Shown here piece by piece: positions 29,167-39,267 of a DNA stretch of 40,236 bases; positions within the stretch are counted from its first letter, which is position 1; every line of letters begins with the position of its first letter. The position numbers and the translations under genes are program-made. The notes beneath the pieces were generated by a model. The model was not told the origin of the DNA, did not search any database, and saw only the letters and a list, made by a program, of their open reading frames with translations. Location of the stretch: contig JAYMGJ010000411.1 of NCBI GenBank assembly GCA_037178675.1, positions 1 through 40,236 of the forward strand. Reading direction: 5' to 3'. The DNA is from Scleroderma bovista. Lineage: Eukaryota; Basidiomycota; Agaricomycetes; Boletales; Sclerodermataceae.

Positions 29167-30762
29167 ATGGCCTCTGCCATGACTCGTTTCAAGCCATACG
29201 CCTGTGCTGACGATGTTATGTCTATCCACGTCTTCTCCTCCATTTACCTTCATGAATTAATGCACATCAACAGCAAAGATTACTGCTTTTGACGCCCGTG
29301 CTGTTGCATGCAAGAACCGCTGGGTAATAATGTCGCCAAACACCGATTATGTCCCCGAACTGCACATATTCAAAGACAAAGACCTTCAACCCCGTGCTGA
29401 CAGTCGTTTTGGGCTGGTCGACTGCTTTCAGTGGCCACAGACCTTCGAGCATGACTACAAGTATGCAGTTTGCATTCCTCAGGAGGATTTGGTTCCCTTT
29501 CTCAATATCCTGTGGTATACTCCCACCTCCAATGATATCGATGTGCTGCCTGGCGCTAAGTGCGTAGTGGGCACTCTTCGACAGGAGAAGATCAAGTCAT
29601 TTGAAGAACTGCTGCACGTCCTGCATAGCCATCGCCATAACATTCGAAAACAATGTGACATTCTGAAGACCCGGATGCGCTCCGCTGAACACAAAGTAGC
29701 CCGCTTGTGTCGCCATCCCCTTGTGTTCAGAGATCTTGTAGCTTTCGTTGCACAGCTTCAATGTACGCTATTGGATATCCATGCTCTTCTCGACTATCAT
29801 GAAATCCTCAAACCACTCCTCGTAACTCCCCCCTTTAAACCTGTGGCTGCAAATCCCGCCTGGATGGGATGCTTCACAAAGGATACCCAGGTGTGCGAGG
29901 CACTTTTCTTTGCTGGGGTACCTGTGTGGCTCATGCATAGTGAGGTGCTCATCCCTCCAACCATGAATATCATTCACCTGGTGCAACTGACATACCCTGA
30001 TGACATAGTCAAGGCTATGTTCACGGAGAATGGAGTTGCAAAGCCATTTCCCGCTATTTACCATGGTCCTGGTGGCCTCCATCACCACTACCATTCTCGT
30101 CGCCATTACAAAGGCACTCTCACTGAAGTGCCTGATTCTGTGGCAGGCTCATCGCAGTTGCCTTCCCACAGTGGGAAGCAGCCCACCAAAAAGCAGTCCA
30201 GGATTGCAAGGGAACAGGCCTCCATAGGTCTTTCCAAGGGTATGCAACTTTCCCATTTTATTTTTTGGTCCCTAATAATTGAGCTCTAGTGAAACTCCCC
30301 AAACGACACACATACGAAGCAAAACTTGAGGAGCCAGACCTTCCTGAAATACTGCTACCCCATGGTCTTTTCATGACTGCTTGGAAAAAAGTTGACCAAA
30401 ATGCAGAACAAGTCAAGTCAGGTCTAATCAATCTGGGCTACCGCTTCCCGAAGCCCACACTTCTCGTCAACGTGTCTATGCTGGAGCGGAAGATATCGTA
30501 TCTTTTCAACTGGCTCTCCTGTCATGCGCTCTGGATAAGTCGGGTCGATGGCAACTTACCCTCCAAGTTTCCTTCCCCTCAGATGTGGAGGGACTTCCTC
30601 AACACAATCAATTTGGATCAGCTTTCCTTGACAAAGAGCGCATCAATGAAAATAGCTGCTCGGGATACTTTGGGTGATGAGATTATTCAGTCTGCTCAGG
30701 GTTTGGTAGGGGCGCCTGTAAGGGTGCCCTTAGGGGCCACCCATATTTGTTTACTTATGTAA
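29167..30762 (+). pseudogene. Conserved hypothetical fungal gene, frame break and 3' truncation
   Basis: ATG at 29,167 (MASAMTRFKPYACADDVMSI), frame break near 29,277, then a long frame with DARAVACKNRWVIMSPNTDY and YVPELHIFKDKDLQPRADS. It continues through WMGCFTKDTQVCEALFFAGV and LVQLTYPDDIVKAMFTENG. A 50-bp intron at 30,240-30,289 (GTATGC ... CTAG) joins IGLSK to a Val codon and KLPKRHTYEAKLEEP in phase 1. The reading ends at 30,762 soon after TGTAAGGGTG at 30,717, where family homologues as I recall them continue, so the tail looks replaced by inserted DNA. The protein resembles a dispersed family of unknown function in Agaricomycetes (recall only). There is no enzymatic motif I can name. 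Neighbouring repeats suggest it is a passenger fragment. Confidence 0.62.
30240..30289 (+). other. Spliceosomal intron, 50 bp
   Basis: GTATGC, branch-like CCTAATAAT, CTCTAG. Removing it fuses two open frames in phase 1. Confidence 0.82.
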
Positions 30763-31076
30763 TACTTCCTTTCCTATTTAATTGCTTTTTGTTATGTAAT
30801 ACAAAAAGGGACTTCTTATTATCCTACGTACTCAAATGAATACACCTTGGTCATGTTCTGTGTTGAGTGAGGATCAGAGAAGCCATACACAACCTTAAAC
30901 TTTTTTGAACATCCATCTATGTATTCAATGAGTTGAACCATCACCCAAGCAACCGCGCGCACGATGCGCAACGCGGAACAACCGCCTGGGGATCCACCCC
31001 AAAGCAACGAAAATTTTATCCAGGGTGATCAACCCAGATCCGAAGATACCCAACACCAAAGGACCACTGGAGGACC
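30717..31076. other. Leader-like sequence upstream of the gypsy element
   Basis: TGTAAGGGTGCCCTTAGGGG begins here and interrupts the hypothetical gene, so 30,717 may be the 5' border of the gypsy element or of another insertion. There is no second copy of this sequence after pol, so I cannot prove an LTR. A GC-rich run GCGCGCACGATGCGCAACGCG lies near 30,955. A short minus-strand ORF at 31,007-30,819 has no recognisable family. Confidence 0.4.
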
Positions 31077-31403
31077 TGTTGGACTAATATTTAGATTGCT
31101 TCAAGTCTAATTGCATACACTACACATGTTCACCTCGTTCCCATGTCCTTCTGTCTCCTACAAACACGTTTATCAACTAGCCGTACCTATATAAGAAGTC
31201 CATCCGTTCTGACGCACCTCAGTCTTCGTATTCTCTTCGAGACTGAGGTGAGACTCTTGTACTGTCATTCATACATTGTTACTCACTTGTTACTGTAGTC
31301 ACTCGTTTAGGTAACTAATAAACGAGTCTTTGTATTCTCTTCAAGACTGAGTCACTCATTTAGCAAACTCATTCTTCCATCGTCGCTGCGCACCAACAGG
31401 ACC
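31072..31403. mobile_element. Solo LTR with 5-bp target duplication
   Basis: The LTR is 31,077-31,398 (322 bp), starting TGTTGG and ending CCAACA, a perfect 6-bp inverted terminus. It is flanked by GGACC at 31,072-31,076 and GGACC at 31,399-31,403. It contains TATATAAG at 31,188 and, 27-35 bp later, a perfect 11-bp hairpin (31,215-31,250) over the likely transcript start. No internal retrotransposon sequence or partner LTR is present, so it arose by LTR-LTR recombination. It interrupts the gypsy leader. Confidence 0.88.
31215..31250 (+). promoter_or_regulatory. Hairpin at the solo-LTR transcript start
   Basis: CACCTCAGTCT pairs exactly with AGACTGAGGTG across a 14-nt loop. Part of the region (31,222-31,247) is repeated directly at 31,326-31,351 with two differences, both CpG transitions. 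Confidence 0.7.
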
Positions 31404-31485
31404 CACTAGGGACCTCGGACAAGGTGCAGATCAACGTGATCAGGACATTAATGTCTGACAGACGCCCATAGAAGCACCACTGGTT

Positions 31486-34400
31486 ATGGTAAGATCGCCC
31501 CGAGTGGGTGGTAACTATACTGGAGGGGATTGCATCCCCGGAAGCTTTGTTATAGGCACTGTGCCCATTGAGGATAGCCCTCTAATGAGTAGAAATACAT
31601 CAAGAGTGATGAGCTTTGGGAATGACGCCCCGATGGAAGAGGACACGTCCTCTACTATTGGGCAAGCTGCCCGTGAAGCCGTAAGAGTGTTGGAGATGCA
31701 CAATACTCCCGAAGCACCCGCGAGCTGAGAACAGGCTCTCCAGTATATGCAGGAATACCTGCGCAATGTTGAGAACCAGTGGTGGGAATACAAGGATGAT
31801 ATCCTCTTCGACAATCATGGCATAAGACCCAATGAGCATCATGCTCAACAATTCCGACGCCTGTGTCAACTTCTTGAGGAGTTCGGAGGGGGATCTGAGT
31901 CCCCTGGAAATGAAGATCAAGAGAGTGTGATTGTCAAGAGGGAGACCTCAGGAAGCCGGGCGACGAGCCCAGTAATAGGTAATAGGGGCACGTGCAACTT
32001 AGCGCAAGAAATCAAAAATGCATGGAGAGCACGAGCACTAACCAACAACCAGGAAGGAAACTTGGGTACACCACCCATTAGGAACCAGAGTTGAGCACCC
32101 AATGAGCAGAGGCGACCCGCATACCTCTCCGGACGTGAAGAGGATATCATGAGGCACCTTTATGGTGACAAAGCGTTGGAGATGATGTGCAGGACCAGGA
32201 ACCAGTGCACTCAACAGCCGGGAAATAGGGGGGGCAACCCCGACAGTGGTGATGATCTGCAAGGAGGTGATGGAGAAGATGATGGGGACAATGGAGCCAC
32301 AAACAGAGACAATAACAACGAAAACCTAGGGAGGGATCCTCCCAATAGGAGAAATGCAACTAGAGGAGGAGGCGGACCACCTTGTGGCCCACCAGGCCCC
32401 CCTGGAGGTCCTCCCTCCAATTTGAGCTATTGTCCAAGTGAACATGAGTCAGCCATGGCAGAAATGAACCAAAACCGAATCCGTGACAGCCAAAGGGCCA
32501 ATGGTAATTGAGGGAGACAATCCCAATACCTCAGGGGTTACACCCCAGGCAATGACTGATACACTGGGTTCACCATGCAGCACTACAGCCAGCATATTAG
32601 GGAGTAAGTGGGCGACGAGCCTGACGGGCCACTAGGCCCTGAGGTGAAGGCTATGAACCCGCCAAAACCAGGGAAGTATGGGGGCCAGGACGACATGGAG
32701 AAGTTTGACAATTGGCTCACCCAGCTTCTCAAATACTTCAGGACCTTCAAGATCACTGGGTACGGGCACAACAGAGATCACATCCTGTATATGGGGCTGT
32801 ACCTCAAAGGTATGGCTGCCGAGTGGTATGACCAGGAGGTTGATGTGCCAGAAAGGCGCACTGGCTACTGGTCCTTTGAGGACCTGATCTGTGGACTGTT
32901 CAACTGATTCATCCACGAGGCTACTGCCCAACAGGCCGCCATCAATTATGACCACACGCACTACTCCCCCAAGAAGGGAGCACTCATGTTCTACAATGAT
33001 TTGAAAAGGTGGGTGCACCGCATGGTTGAACCCCCTGACAAGTATTCATTCAGGAGGAAGTTCATTGGGGGTCTGCCCCTGTCTATTGTTAAGACAGTAC
33101 TAGAAGCACGAGGGATAACGGCGGAACATTCCTCCATGGACGAGATCCTCGACGAGGTGAAACGAATGGAAGGAGTGCAAAAGGCTCTGAATCTGATGAT
33201 GAGGAATAATCCTCAAAGTGGAGGGCCAATATCCAAAGGATCCTCGAGCAATAATCGCTCAGATGCAAGCAAGAGCAGCAGCACCAACAATAGTGGCCAC
33301 CAACAGTATAAATTTGTGAGAAAGGGGAACCTGTTGTACAGGAGGCCCCTTGACAGAGATAGGAGCACCAGCGCTCAGGGAGGTAAGGATCAGGGGACCC
33401 ACTCCCAGAGGCAGGGTTCCCAGAATAGCAGAGCAAATGCAGGGGAAAACAACCCCAGTACAGTGCAGAAGTCAGGCAATGCCGCATTCCGCAAGGGAAT
33501 TACTTGCTACAACTGTGGGAACGAGGGACATCTCACATCCAAGTGCTGGCACCCAAGGAAAGATAAGGGGAAGGCCCCCCAGGCACGACTGTACACAGTG
33601 GATGTGCATGAGGACGAGGTTGACACCTCAAAGGACAAAGGAATTGGGGAAGATCACCCCGCCATCAATTTCAACGAGGAGAAAGTGGGTGATGACGCGC
33701 AGGAAGCGCAAGAACACAATGAAATAGAGGCGGAACACCTCAATGCATACTCTACTATTGACGAAGAAGAGGACAATGATGAACTTGTTGGATTCCTTGG
33801 GGTGATGCACCCCATAGAGGAGTTCGAGGAACCCGATGACAAACTCGTCATCCAGTATTGTTCCATGCAAGTGGAGTATGACGAGGGGATTGACCCCTCA
33901 GATGCCAGTACTGAGCAGATCCTGGCCCCATTGGAGGTCGAGGGAAATCCTCAACAAAGACCAGCGGAAGCCAACAACGCTGCTGCACAGGGAGTACATT
34001 CGCGTTGGACTTGGAGGGCACGTTATGGCGCAATACATTGGGGGGATTGTGCAGTGTGCACGGAGTACATATGCCACCTCAACGAAGCAGTGTGGGATGA
34101 CAATCCCTCTGTTGTGATTGCACTGAGGGAAATTGAGCAGCATGCTCGAGAGGAGTATGATAGGGGATGGAACGACTGTGACCAAGCACAGATGCAGTGC
34201 GACTGGGCACGAACGTGCAACGCGCACAAGGGGCGTGTGACATCCCCTCAACCATTGGTTGACGTCGGTGAAACAGCACCTGAGCAAGCTAGGCCCGTGA
34301 ATGTAGGGGTACAGGCCTCCGAGCCTGTAGACAACGTTGCAAGGGTGGTTAGTTCCCCAGTGATGATCGCTGATGGTGAAGAGCATGACGACCTGCTTGA

Positions 34401-34668
34401 GAGCAGACTGCATCGCATGGTGGCAGGCATGGGACTTCATGGCTTGGTGATGGAATCCCCCGTGCCTGCTCCAGCGAGTTCTGTGGGGGACATGCGCCCC
34501 CAAGCATTAACAGAAACAAGCATATTACATTACAAGGACGACACAGTCGTCATAGTGCGAGGGAATGGTCGAGAGACTGTGATATCCTCAGGAGCATTGA
34601 ATGGGGACAGGGCCCCGGCATGGATTGACCAGCACATGGCCGCAATGACCACTGAGCCCATGGCTTGA
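31486..34668 (+). pseudogene. Gypsy Gag polyprotein with several in-frame stops
   Basis: One frame from 31,486 to 34,668 is readable apart from stops at 31,726 (TGA), 32,092 (TGA), 32,509 (TGA), 32,557 (TGA), 32,605 (TAA) and 32,905 (TGA). The N-terminal part is acidic and Gly/Pro-rich (GGGGPPCGPPGPPGGPP near 32,365-32,415). The retrotransposon Gag domain follows (MNPPKPGKYGGQDDMEKFDN ... LYLKGMAAEWYDQE, then MFYNDLKRWVHRM ... FRRKFIGGLP). A CCHC zinc knuckle CYNCGNEGHLTSKC is at about 33,507-33,548. After it comes an unusually long acidic tail of over 300 residues before the TGA at 34,666. Gag would form the particle shell and bind RNA. The start is uncertain because upstream sequence is also disrupted. 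Confidence 0.85.
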
Positions 34669-35395
34669 TCATTCCGATATGCACTGAATGCGAATGCTTC
34701 ACAGGGGACAATCCTGCATCCAATGGTCCCTGCAGGTGTCCGAGCTTGCATTACTGTCGAGGCACTAGTCCATGGGTGTCATGCCCTCACTATGATAGAC
34801 ACTGGGAGTACGGGGAACTTCCTGAGCCCCGTGTTCGCCACAGTTACCTGTGTGGCTACATTCCCTCTTGAGCAACAGCTCACCCTGCAATTGGGATGTG
34901 TGGGTAGTCGCTCGAGGATTACCCATGGAGCGCATGCTCAACTGTCAATTGGGGCATTCTCAGCCCATATATACTTCGATATTGCGAATATCAACTGATA
35001 TGATTGCATCTTAGGTATACCATTCCTGCGACAGAACGCCGCTGTTGACTTCAGTCAGCAGAAACTACGTATTGGACAGGGGGAAATCCCCATGCTACAG
35101 GACCCCAAGGTCACACCTGCGAGACCATCTTGCATGCATGTCTTGGAGAACCCTCCCCGATGCAATTGACTGCTGGTGCAGGCAGATCTGGCTGGCACCC
35201 GGTCACACTTGCACAAGGAGGGGGGGGAGTGCAAGAGTAATGGGAAAGTGGGACCAATAAAAACGATGGAACCTGTGGCTACAGCAAGGAGACTTGCAGG
35301 AATTAGGGCAACTAAGCCCATAACTGAGGAGGATATACCTCGATTACGGAACCAATGGTTCCAATATATTAAGTGGAATGGTCCCAAAGTTACCA
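34669..35395 (+). pseudogene. Gypsy aspartic protease region
   Basis: This continues in the gag frame after the TGA at 34,666. The active site is ALTMIDTGSTGNFLSP near 34,785-34,832, followed by YDCILGIPFLRQNAAVDF, the usual flap and GIPFL block. TGA codons at 34,996 and 35,167 break it. The frame reaches KWNGPKV near 35,390 and is then lost, because the reverse transcriptase reads one frame over. Protease would cut the Gag-Pol precursor. Confidence 0.85.
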
Positions 35396-36769
35396 CCCTT
35401 GCGGGAGGTGAACCACAGGATACCACTCATAGATGAGGGCAAACAGTATTCATACCATTTGCCCAGGTGCCCAGACGCATTGAAACAACAACTATCAGAC
35501 AAGATCCGAGCATACACTGACACTGGATGGTGGGAGATGAAGAGCGTTCCACAGGCCACCCCAATGCTATGTATTCCGAAGAAGACTGGCAAGCTACGAA
35601 CTGTCGTAGATTGTCGGAAGAGGAATGACAATACGGTCAAGGATGTCACTCCCTTCCCTGATCAAGATCAGATCTGGATGGACGTAGCACAAGCGAAGTT
35701 CTGCTCAAAGATAGACCTGTCTAACACATATGAACAAGTGAGGGTGGAACCTCAGGATGTGTGGAAGACTGCTTTCTCCATGATCTACGGGACCTTCCTC
35801 AGTCAGGTCATGCAACAAGGGGATTGCAACGCCCCAGCAACATTTCAATGTTTGATGACAGTCATATTTCGTGACCACTTGGGCCACTTTGTCTATGTGT
35901 ATCTCGACGACCTATTTGTCTATAGTGAGACCATTGAGGAGCATGAGCAGCACCTCAGAACAGTTTTTGAGATACTGAGGAAGAACGGGTTCTACCTTGA
36001 GAAGGGGAAATGCGACCTATACACAGTGAGGCTCAACTCCCTCGGACATGTCATTGATGAAAAGGGCGTCCACACTGACAGGGACAAGATGTCCTGGATC
36101 GGAGGTTGGAGGACCCCACAGAATCTGAACGAGGTACAGAGGTTTGTAGGCCTCGTGGAATATCTGGCACAGTTCATGCCCGACGTGTCCACATATGCCA
36201 CACCCCTCACAGGAATACAGAGGAACGGTCACCCGTTCCAGTGGAGGGAACTCCACAACAAATGTTTTCAGATGATTAAGGCATTGGCATGCAAGTACCC
36301 TATCTTGAGGCCTATCGATCCCTCAAAACCTGAGCCTATATGGCTCGTATATGATGCTTCACTGTATGGAGTAGGCACTCTGTATGGGCAAGGGCCCGAA
36401 TGGAAGACCTGTAGACCCATGGGCTTCATGTCAAAGAAATTGACTGATGCTCAGCAGAATTACTGGACTTTCAAGCGAGAGACACTCGCAATAATCGAAG
36501 CATTAATGAAGTGGGAGGACAAGCTCCTCGGATTCAAATTCACGGTTGTCACCGACCATGAGGCATTGGGATACCTCAAGACACAATGAAAGCTGTCCAG
36601 CAGACAGGGTACGGAGAACAAAGTAGCGGACTGTCTGTCCAGGTATTACGAGGATGGAGGTGGAGAATGTGCCTCCAACAAAGATATAGACTGGGCAAAT
36701 GCTGACATTCGCCTGGACCCAGAAGGGGACGATCTCCCCCATGATCGGTGGCAGGAACTGCACCTTAGC
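35378..36769 (+). pseudogene. Gypsy reverse transcriptase and RNase H
   Basis: The frame opens with PLREVNHRIPLIDEGKQYSY and the reverse transcriptase blocks follow: MLCIPKKTGKLRTVVDCRKR, KIDLSNTYEQVRVEP (first Asp), FQCLMTVIFRDHLGHFVYVY and YLDDLFVYS (catalytic YLDD intact, near 35,898-35,925). RNase H has VYDASLYGVG, KRETLAIIEAL and FTVVTDHEALGYL, so its Asp/Glu/Asp residues are visible. A TGA at 36,587 follows KTQ. The next codons KLSSRQ jump to GTENKVADCLSRYYE, and the usual roughly 20 residues between (the ARW...LS.F block) are missing, which indicates an in-frame deletion. The same frame runs on into the integrase. Confidence 0.9.
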
Positions 36770-38533
36770 GTGATAAGGGAAGTGGGGGGTGAACCCATGA
36801 CGAAGAACAGGAGGATGACTGAGCAGAAGGAAGCTTGTAGGATGGAAGCAGAAGAGATGGCGACCAATGCTGAGAGGAGTAAGGGAGATGATCTCTCCAA
36901 AAGTTCGGGAGACAATCCCAGCCTACTCAAATCTGTGGGTAGCTCACCTGACCTACCAAACCATATACGAGCACAGCCGGGGCTCAAAGGTGCTATAAGC
37001 GCGGGATACAAGAACAACAGCGTGCTGTCCAAAGTGCTCAAAGAGCCTGAACATTTCGCAATGTTCAGGGTGAGGGACGACCTCATATATACAGATAACA
37101 GAGGAGGGGAAGAAGTCCTCTGCGTACCTCACGCCGAATATGAAGGCGACACTATAATTGCTGTGATTATCGCGCAAGCGCATCGAATATTAGGGCATCT
37201 GGGAGCCCAGAGAACAGTGGACTATGTCCACAGATGGTATTGGTGGCTGAAACTAGGCCGAGAGATTGACAAGTACTGTTGGTCATGCACCATATGTCAG
37301 GCCACGAAGACTGACAACCAGAGGCTGAAAGGCCTCCTACACAGCATGCCCATACCAACTAGGCCCTGGGGGTCAATCGCAATGGACTTTGTAGGTCCGT
37401 TCCCCCCAAGCGAAGGGTTTGACTATATGTGGGTCATGCTGTGTAGACTCACGTCAATGGTCCACTTGGTGCTGGTCAATACGACCATTAGAGCTTCACA
37501 GCTCACGTGTTTGTACGTGAAGGAAGTTGTGTGGTTGCACGGATTGCCAGAGATGATTGTCTCAGATAGGGATGCGAAGTTCACGTTGGCATTCTGGAGG
37601 GAGACCCACAGAATGCTGGGAGTGAAGCTCCTGATGTCCACGGCATTTCATCCACAGACAGACAGAGCATCCGAGCGTGCGATACGCATGGTCACACAAA
37701 TCCTACGTACGATAGTCCAACCAGACCAGAAGGACTGGGTAATGAAGATACCCATGACTGAGTTTGCGATTAACTCGAGCATAAGTAACTCTACGGGTTT
37801 TGCACCCTTCAAACTCAATTATGGGCACATGCCCAGGATGATGGAACGTGTGGGTGAGGGGAGACCTTCAGAGGCGCTGGGGGTGAAGGTGTTCGTGCAT
37901 CAAGCACTAGAGAACCTAGCAATGGCCCATGATGCCATCATTGAGAGCAGAGTTGCTCAGACATATCATGCAAACAAGCAGAAGGGTGTGCCACCCAGGT
38001 TTGAGGTTGGGGACCTCGTATACTTATCGACTCAGAATCTGAACATGCCCAAAGGGCATGCAAGGAAATTGATCCCCAAATACATTGGACTGATTAAGGT
38101 CATAAGGCGGGACAACGCCAGTGATACTTACACTCTGGATCTACCTACTGAGCTTAAGGCTCGCAGAATACACCCTACGTTCCACGTTGGGGTGTTGGAG
38201 CAGCACGAGCCCAACAACGACACGCTGTTCCCAAAACGAGATGTGCAAGCGTTCTACGACGTGGGGAATGATGAGGAGGTTGAATGGGTAGTCGATGAGG
38301 TATTAGCCCATCAGTGGGCCAACAACAAGGTAGAATTCCTTGTTAAATGGAACTTGGGTGACACCACATGGGAGCCATACGCCCACTGTAGGGATCTTGA
38401 GGCCCTGGACAGGTACCTCAAACTGCAAGGGGTAGTGTCAATACGACGGCTACCCCATAAGGCTGATGAATTGCACATCCACACGCAGAGTACGGATGCA
38501 ATCAGGGGGAGTAACCCCCAGGGGATGAGTTGA
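36770..38533 (+). CDS. Gypsy integrase with C-terminal chromodomain
   Basis: This is the longest intact frame, 587 residues from the ATG at 36,770, although the true frame continues from the reverse transcriptase. The order is an HHCC zinc-binding domain (HRILGH ... YCWSCTICQ, 37,178-37,305) and a catalytic core with D in IAMDFVGPFP, D in IVSDRDAKFT and E in HPQTDRASERAIRMV (D,D,35E). Next is a GPY/F-like segment (RKLIPKYIGLIKVI) and RRIHPTFHVGVLEQ. A chromodomain follows (EWVVDEVLAHQW ... EFLVKWNLGDTTWEPY, about 38,280-38,430). Integrase inserts the DNA copy, and the chromodomain in this clade guides it to marked chromatin. I see no stop or missing catalytic residue in this part. Confidence 0.93.
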   Translation: MIREVGGEPMTKNRRMTEQKEACRMEAEEMATNAERSKGDDLSKSSGDNPSLLKSVGSSPDLPNHIRAQPGLKGAISAGYKNNSVLSKVLKEPEHFAMFRVRDDLIYTDNRGGEEVLCVPHAEYEGDTIIAVIIAQAHRILGHLGAQRTVDYVHRWYWWLKLGREIDKYCWSCTICQATKTDNQRLKGLLHSMPIPTRPWGSIAMDFVGPFPPSEGFDYMWVMLCRLTSMVHLVLVNTTIRASQLTCLYVKEVVWLHGLPEMIVSDRDAKFTLAFWRETHRMLGVKLLMSTAFHPQTDRASERAIRMVTQILRTIVQPDQKDWVMKIPMTEFAINSSISNSTGFAPFKLNYGHMPRMMERVGEGRPSEALGVKVFVHQALENLAMAHDAIIESRVAQTYHANKQKGVPPRFEVGDLVYLSTQNLNMPKGHARKLIPKYIGLIKVIRRDNASDTYTLDLPTELKARRIHPTFHVGVLEQHEPNNDTLFPKRDVQAFYDVGNDEEVEWVVDEVLAHQWANNKVEFLVKWNLGDTTWEPYAHCRDLEALDRYLKLQGVVSIRRLPHKADELHIHTQSTDAIRGSNPQGMS

Positions 38534-38689
38534 AACCGTTGAGGAAGAAACATTAATGCTACTAACAACAAAAATAAAAATAAACCAAAACAGGACCAAA
38601 GGGTGAAAAACACCAAGTTAAAAGCTAATCAGAGTAGATAGTTCCTTTCCACATGGTAGTCGATCATTTTCCTCTTTTATTCATTCATC
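38534..38689 (+). other. 3' flank of gypsy pol
   Basis: Purine- and A-rich sequence (AACAACAAAAATAAAAATAAACC) with no LTR start that I can match elsewhere. The end of the element lies somewhere here. Confidence 0.4.
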
Positions 38690-38780
38690 TTGGACTTCGA
38701 ATTTCGTAATTTATGTTCCACCTTGCATTTTACGCTCTTTCTCTCTTACTTTCATCTTCTCGTGTCATCACTGCTCATCA

Positions 38781-39267
38781 TGTCTTCACCATCCCGCCCC
38801 TCCTCTCCACCATCGTTGCCTGAGCCTTGGCACAGGCACAATAAAAAGCGCTCTCACTCACACCATGAGCGTGAACACTCAATGTCCCCTTCGGCTCATG
38901 ACTGTTGTCGCAGGGAGAAGCAGTGGCAGTTGCCATCGCCTAGCCCTGCTCCCTCGACTTGCGAGAGTCATAAATGTCGCAGTCGCGCTCTCACGAGCAT
39001 GGCCGCCCTTCTGACAGCCTCTGGGGTGCTCACCCTGATCTCCCCTTTGTATGCCACCACACGCGCACGTGTAATGTGTGCGATGCATACAGTGAGCATC
39101 TTGCGCTCGCATCATTTCGTCACAGCAAGGACTTCCTCAATGTGCGATTGGACTTGGCAGACGGCCTGGCCCATATGCTGGGGCATCGCCCCATTAGCTC
39201 GCTGGAGTGTTGGCTCCGAGACGCGAACAAGCGAAACGAGCACCTTCGTGAGGAGAATGAGGTCTTG
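38781..39267 (+). pseudogene. Small Ser/His-rich ORF with frame break, cut by an LTR
   Basis: ATG at 38,780-38,782 opens MSSPSRPSSPPSLPEPWHRH ... HHEREHSMSPSAHD, low-complexity Ser/Pro/His/Arg. Near 38,950 the sensible frame changes to one containing RTCNVCDAYSEHLALASFRH ... RLDLADGLAHMLGHRP and ending RDANKRNEHLREENEVL, a short coiled-coil-like stretch. The reading is destroyed at 39,268 by the LTR start TGTCATATCC. I recall similar small ORFs near retrotransposons in Agaricomycetes but cannot name a function. It could be a host gene or part of the gypsy 3' region. Confidence 0.5.

Larger units (their letters stand above)
31399..38560 (+). mobile_element. Degenerate Ty3/gypsy chromovirus, LTRs not identified
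   Basis: Plus-strand order is gag, protease, reverse transcriptase, RNase H, integrase and chromodomain, which defines a Ty3/gypsy chromovirus. The gag and protease frame and the pol frame differ by one indel near 35,380. There are ten in-frame stops (nine TGA, one TAA) and a small deletion after RNase H. I could not find a 3' LTR after pol, and the 5' border is unclear because the leader is broken by the solo LTR. It is not expected to move by itself. Confidence 0.9.

Noticed and set aside
29267..29330. A 44-bp intron (GTCTTC ... AACAG) joining the first ORF of the gene at 29,167 to the rest
   Set aside because: The splice phase does not restore the frame and the donor is poor. A simple indel near 29,277 explains the break better.
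30819..31007. A 62-residue minus-strand ORF in the gypsy leader
   Set aside because: No recognisable family and no second copy in the window. It is likely chance or LTR-derived sequence.
31077..31398. This LTR as the 5' LTR of the gypsy element
   Set aside because: It has its own matching GGACC duplication on both sides and no copy after pol, so it is a separate solo LTR.
8459..36589. Reassignment of TGA to Trp (mitochondrial-type code)
   Set aside because: Spliceosomal introns, a hAT transposon and chromoviruses indicate nuclear DNA. Many TGA positions fit Arg (CGA) better than Trp, and frameshifts and deletions are also present.
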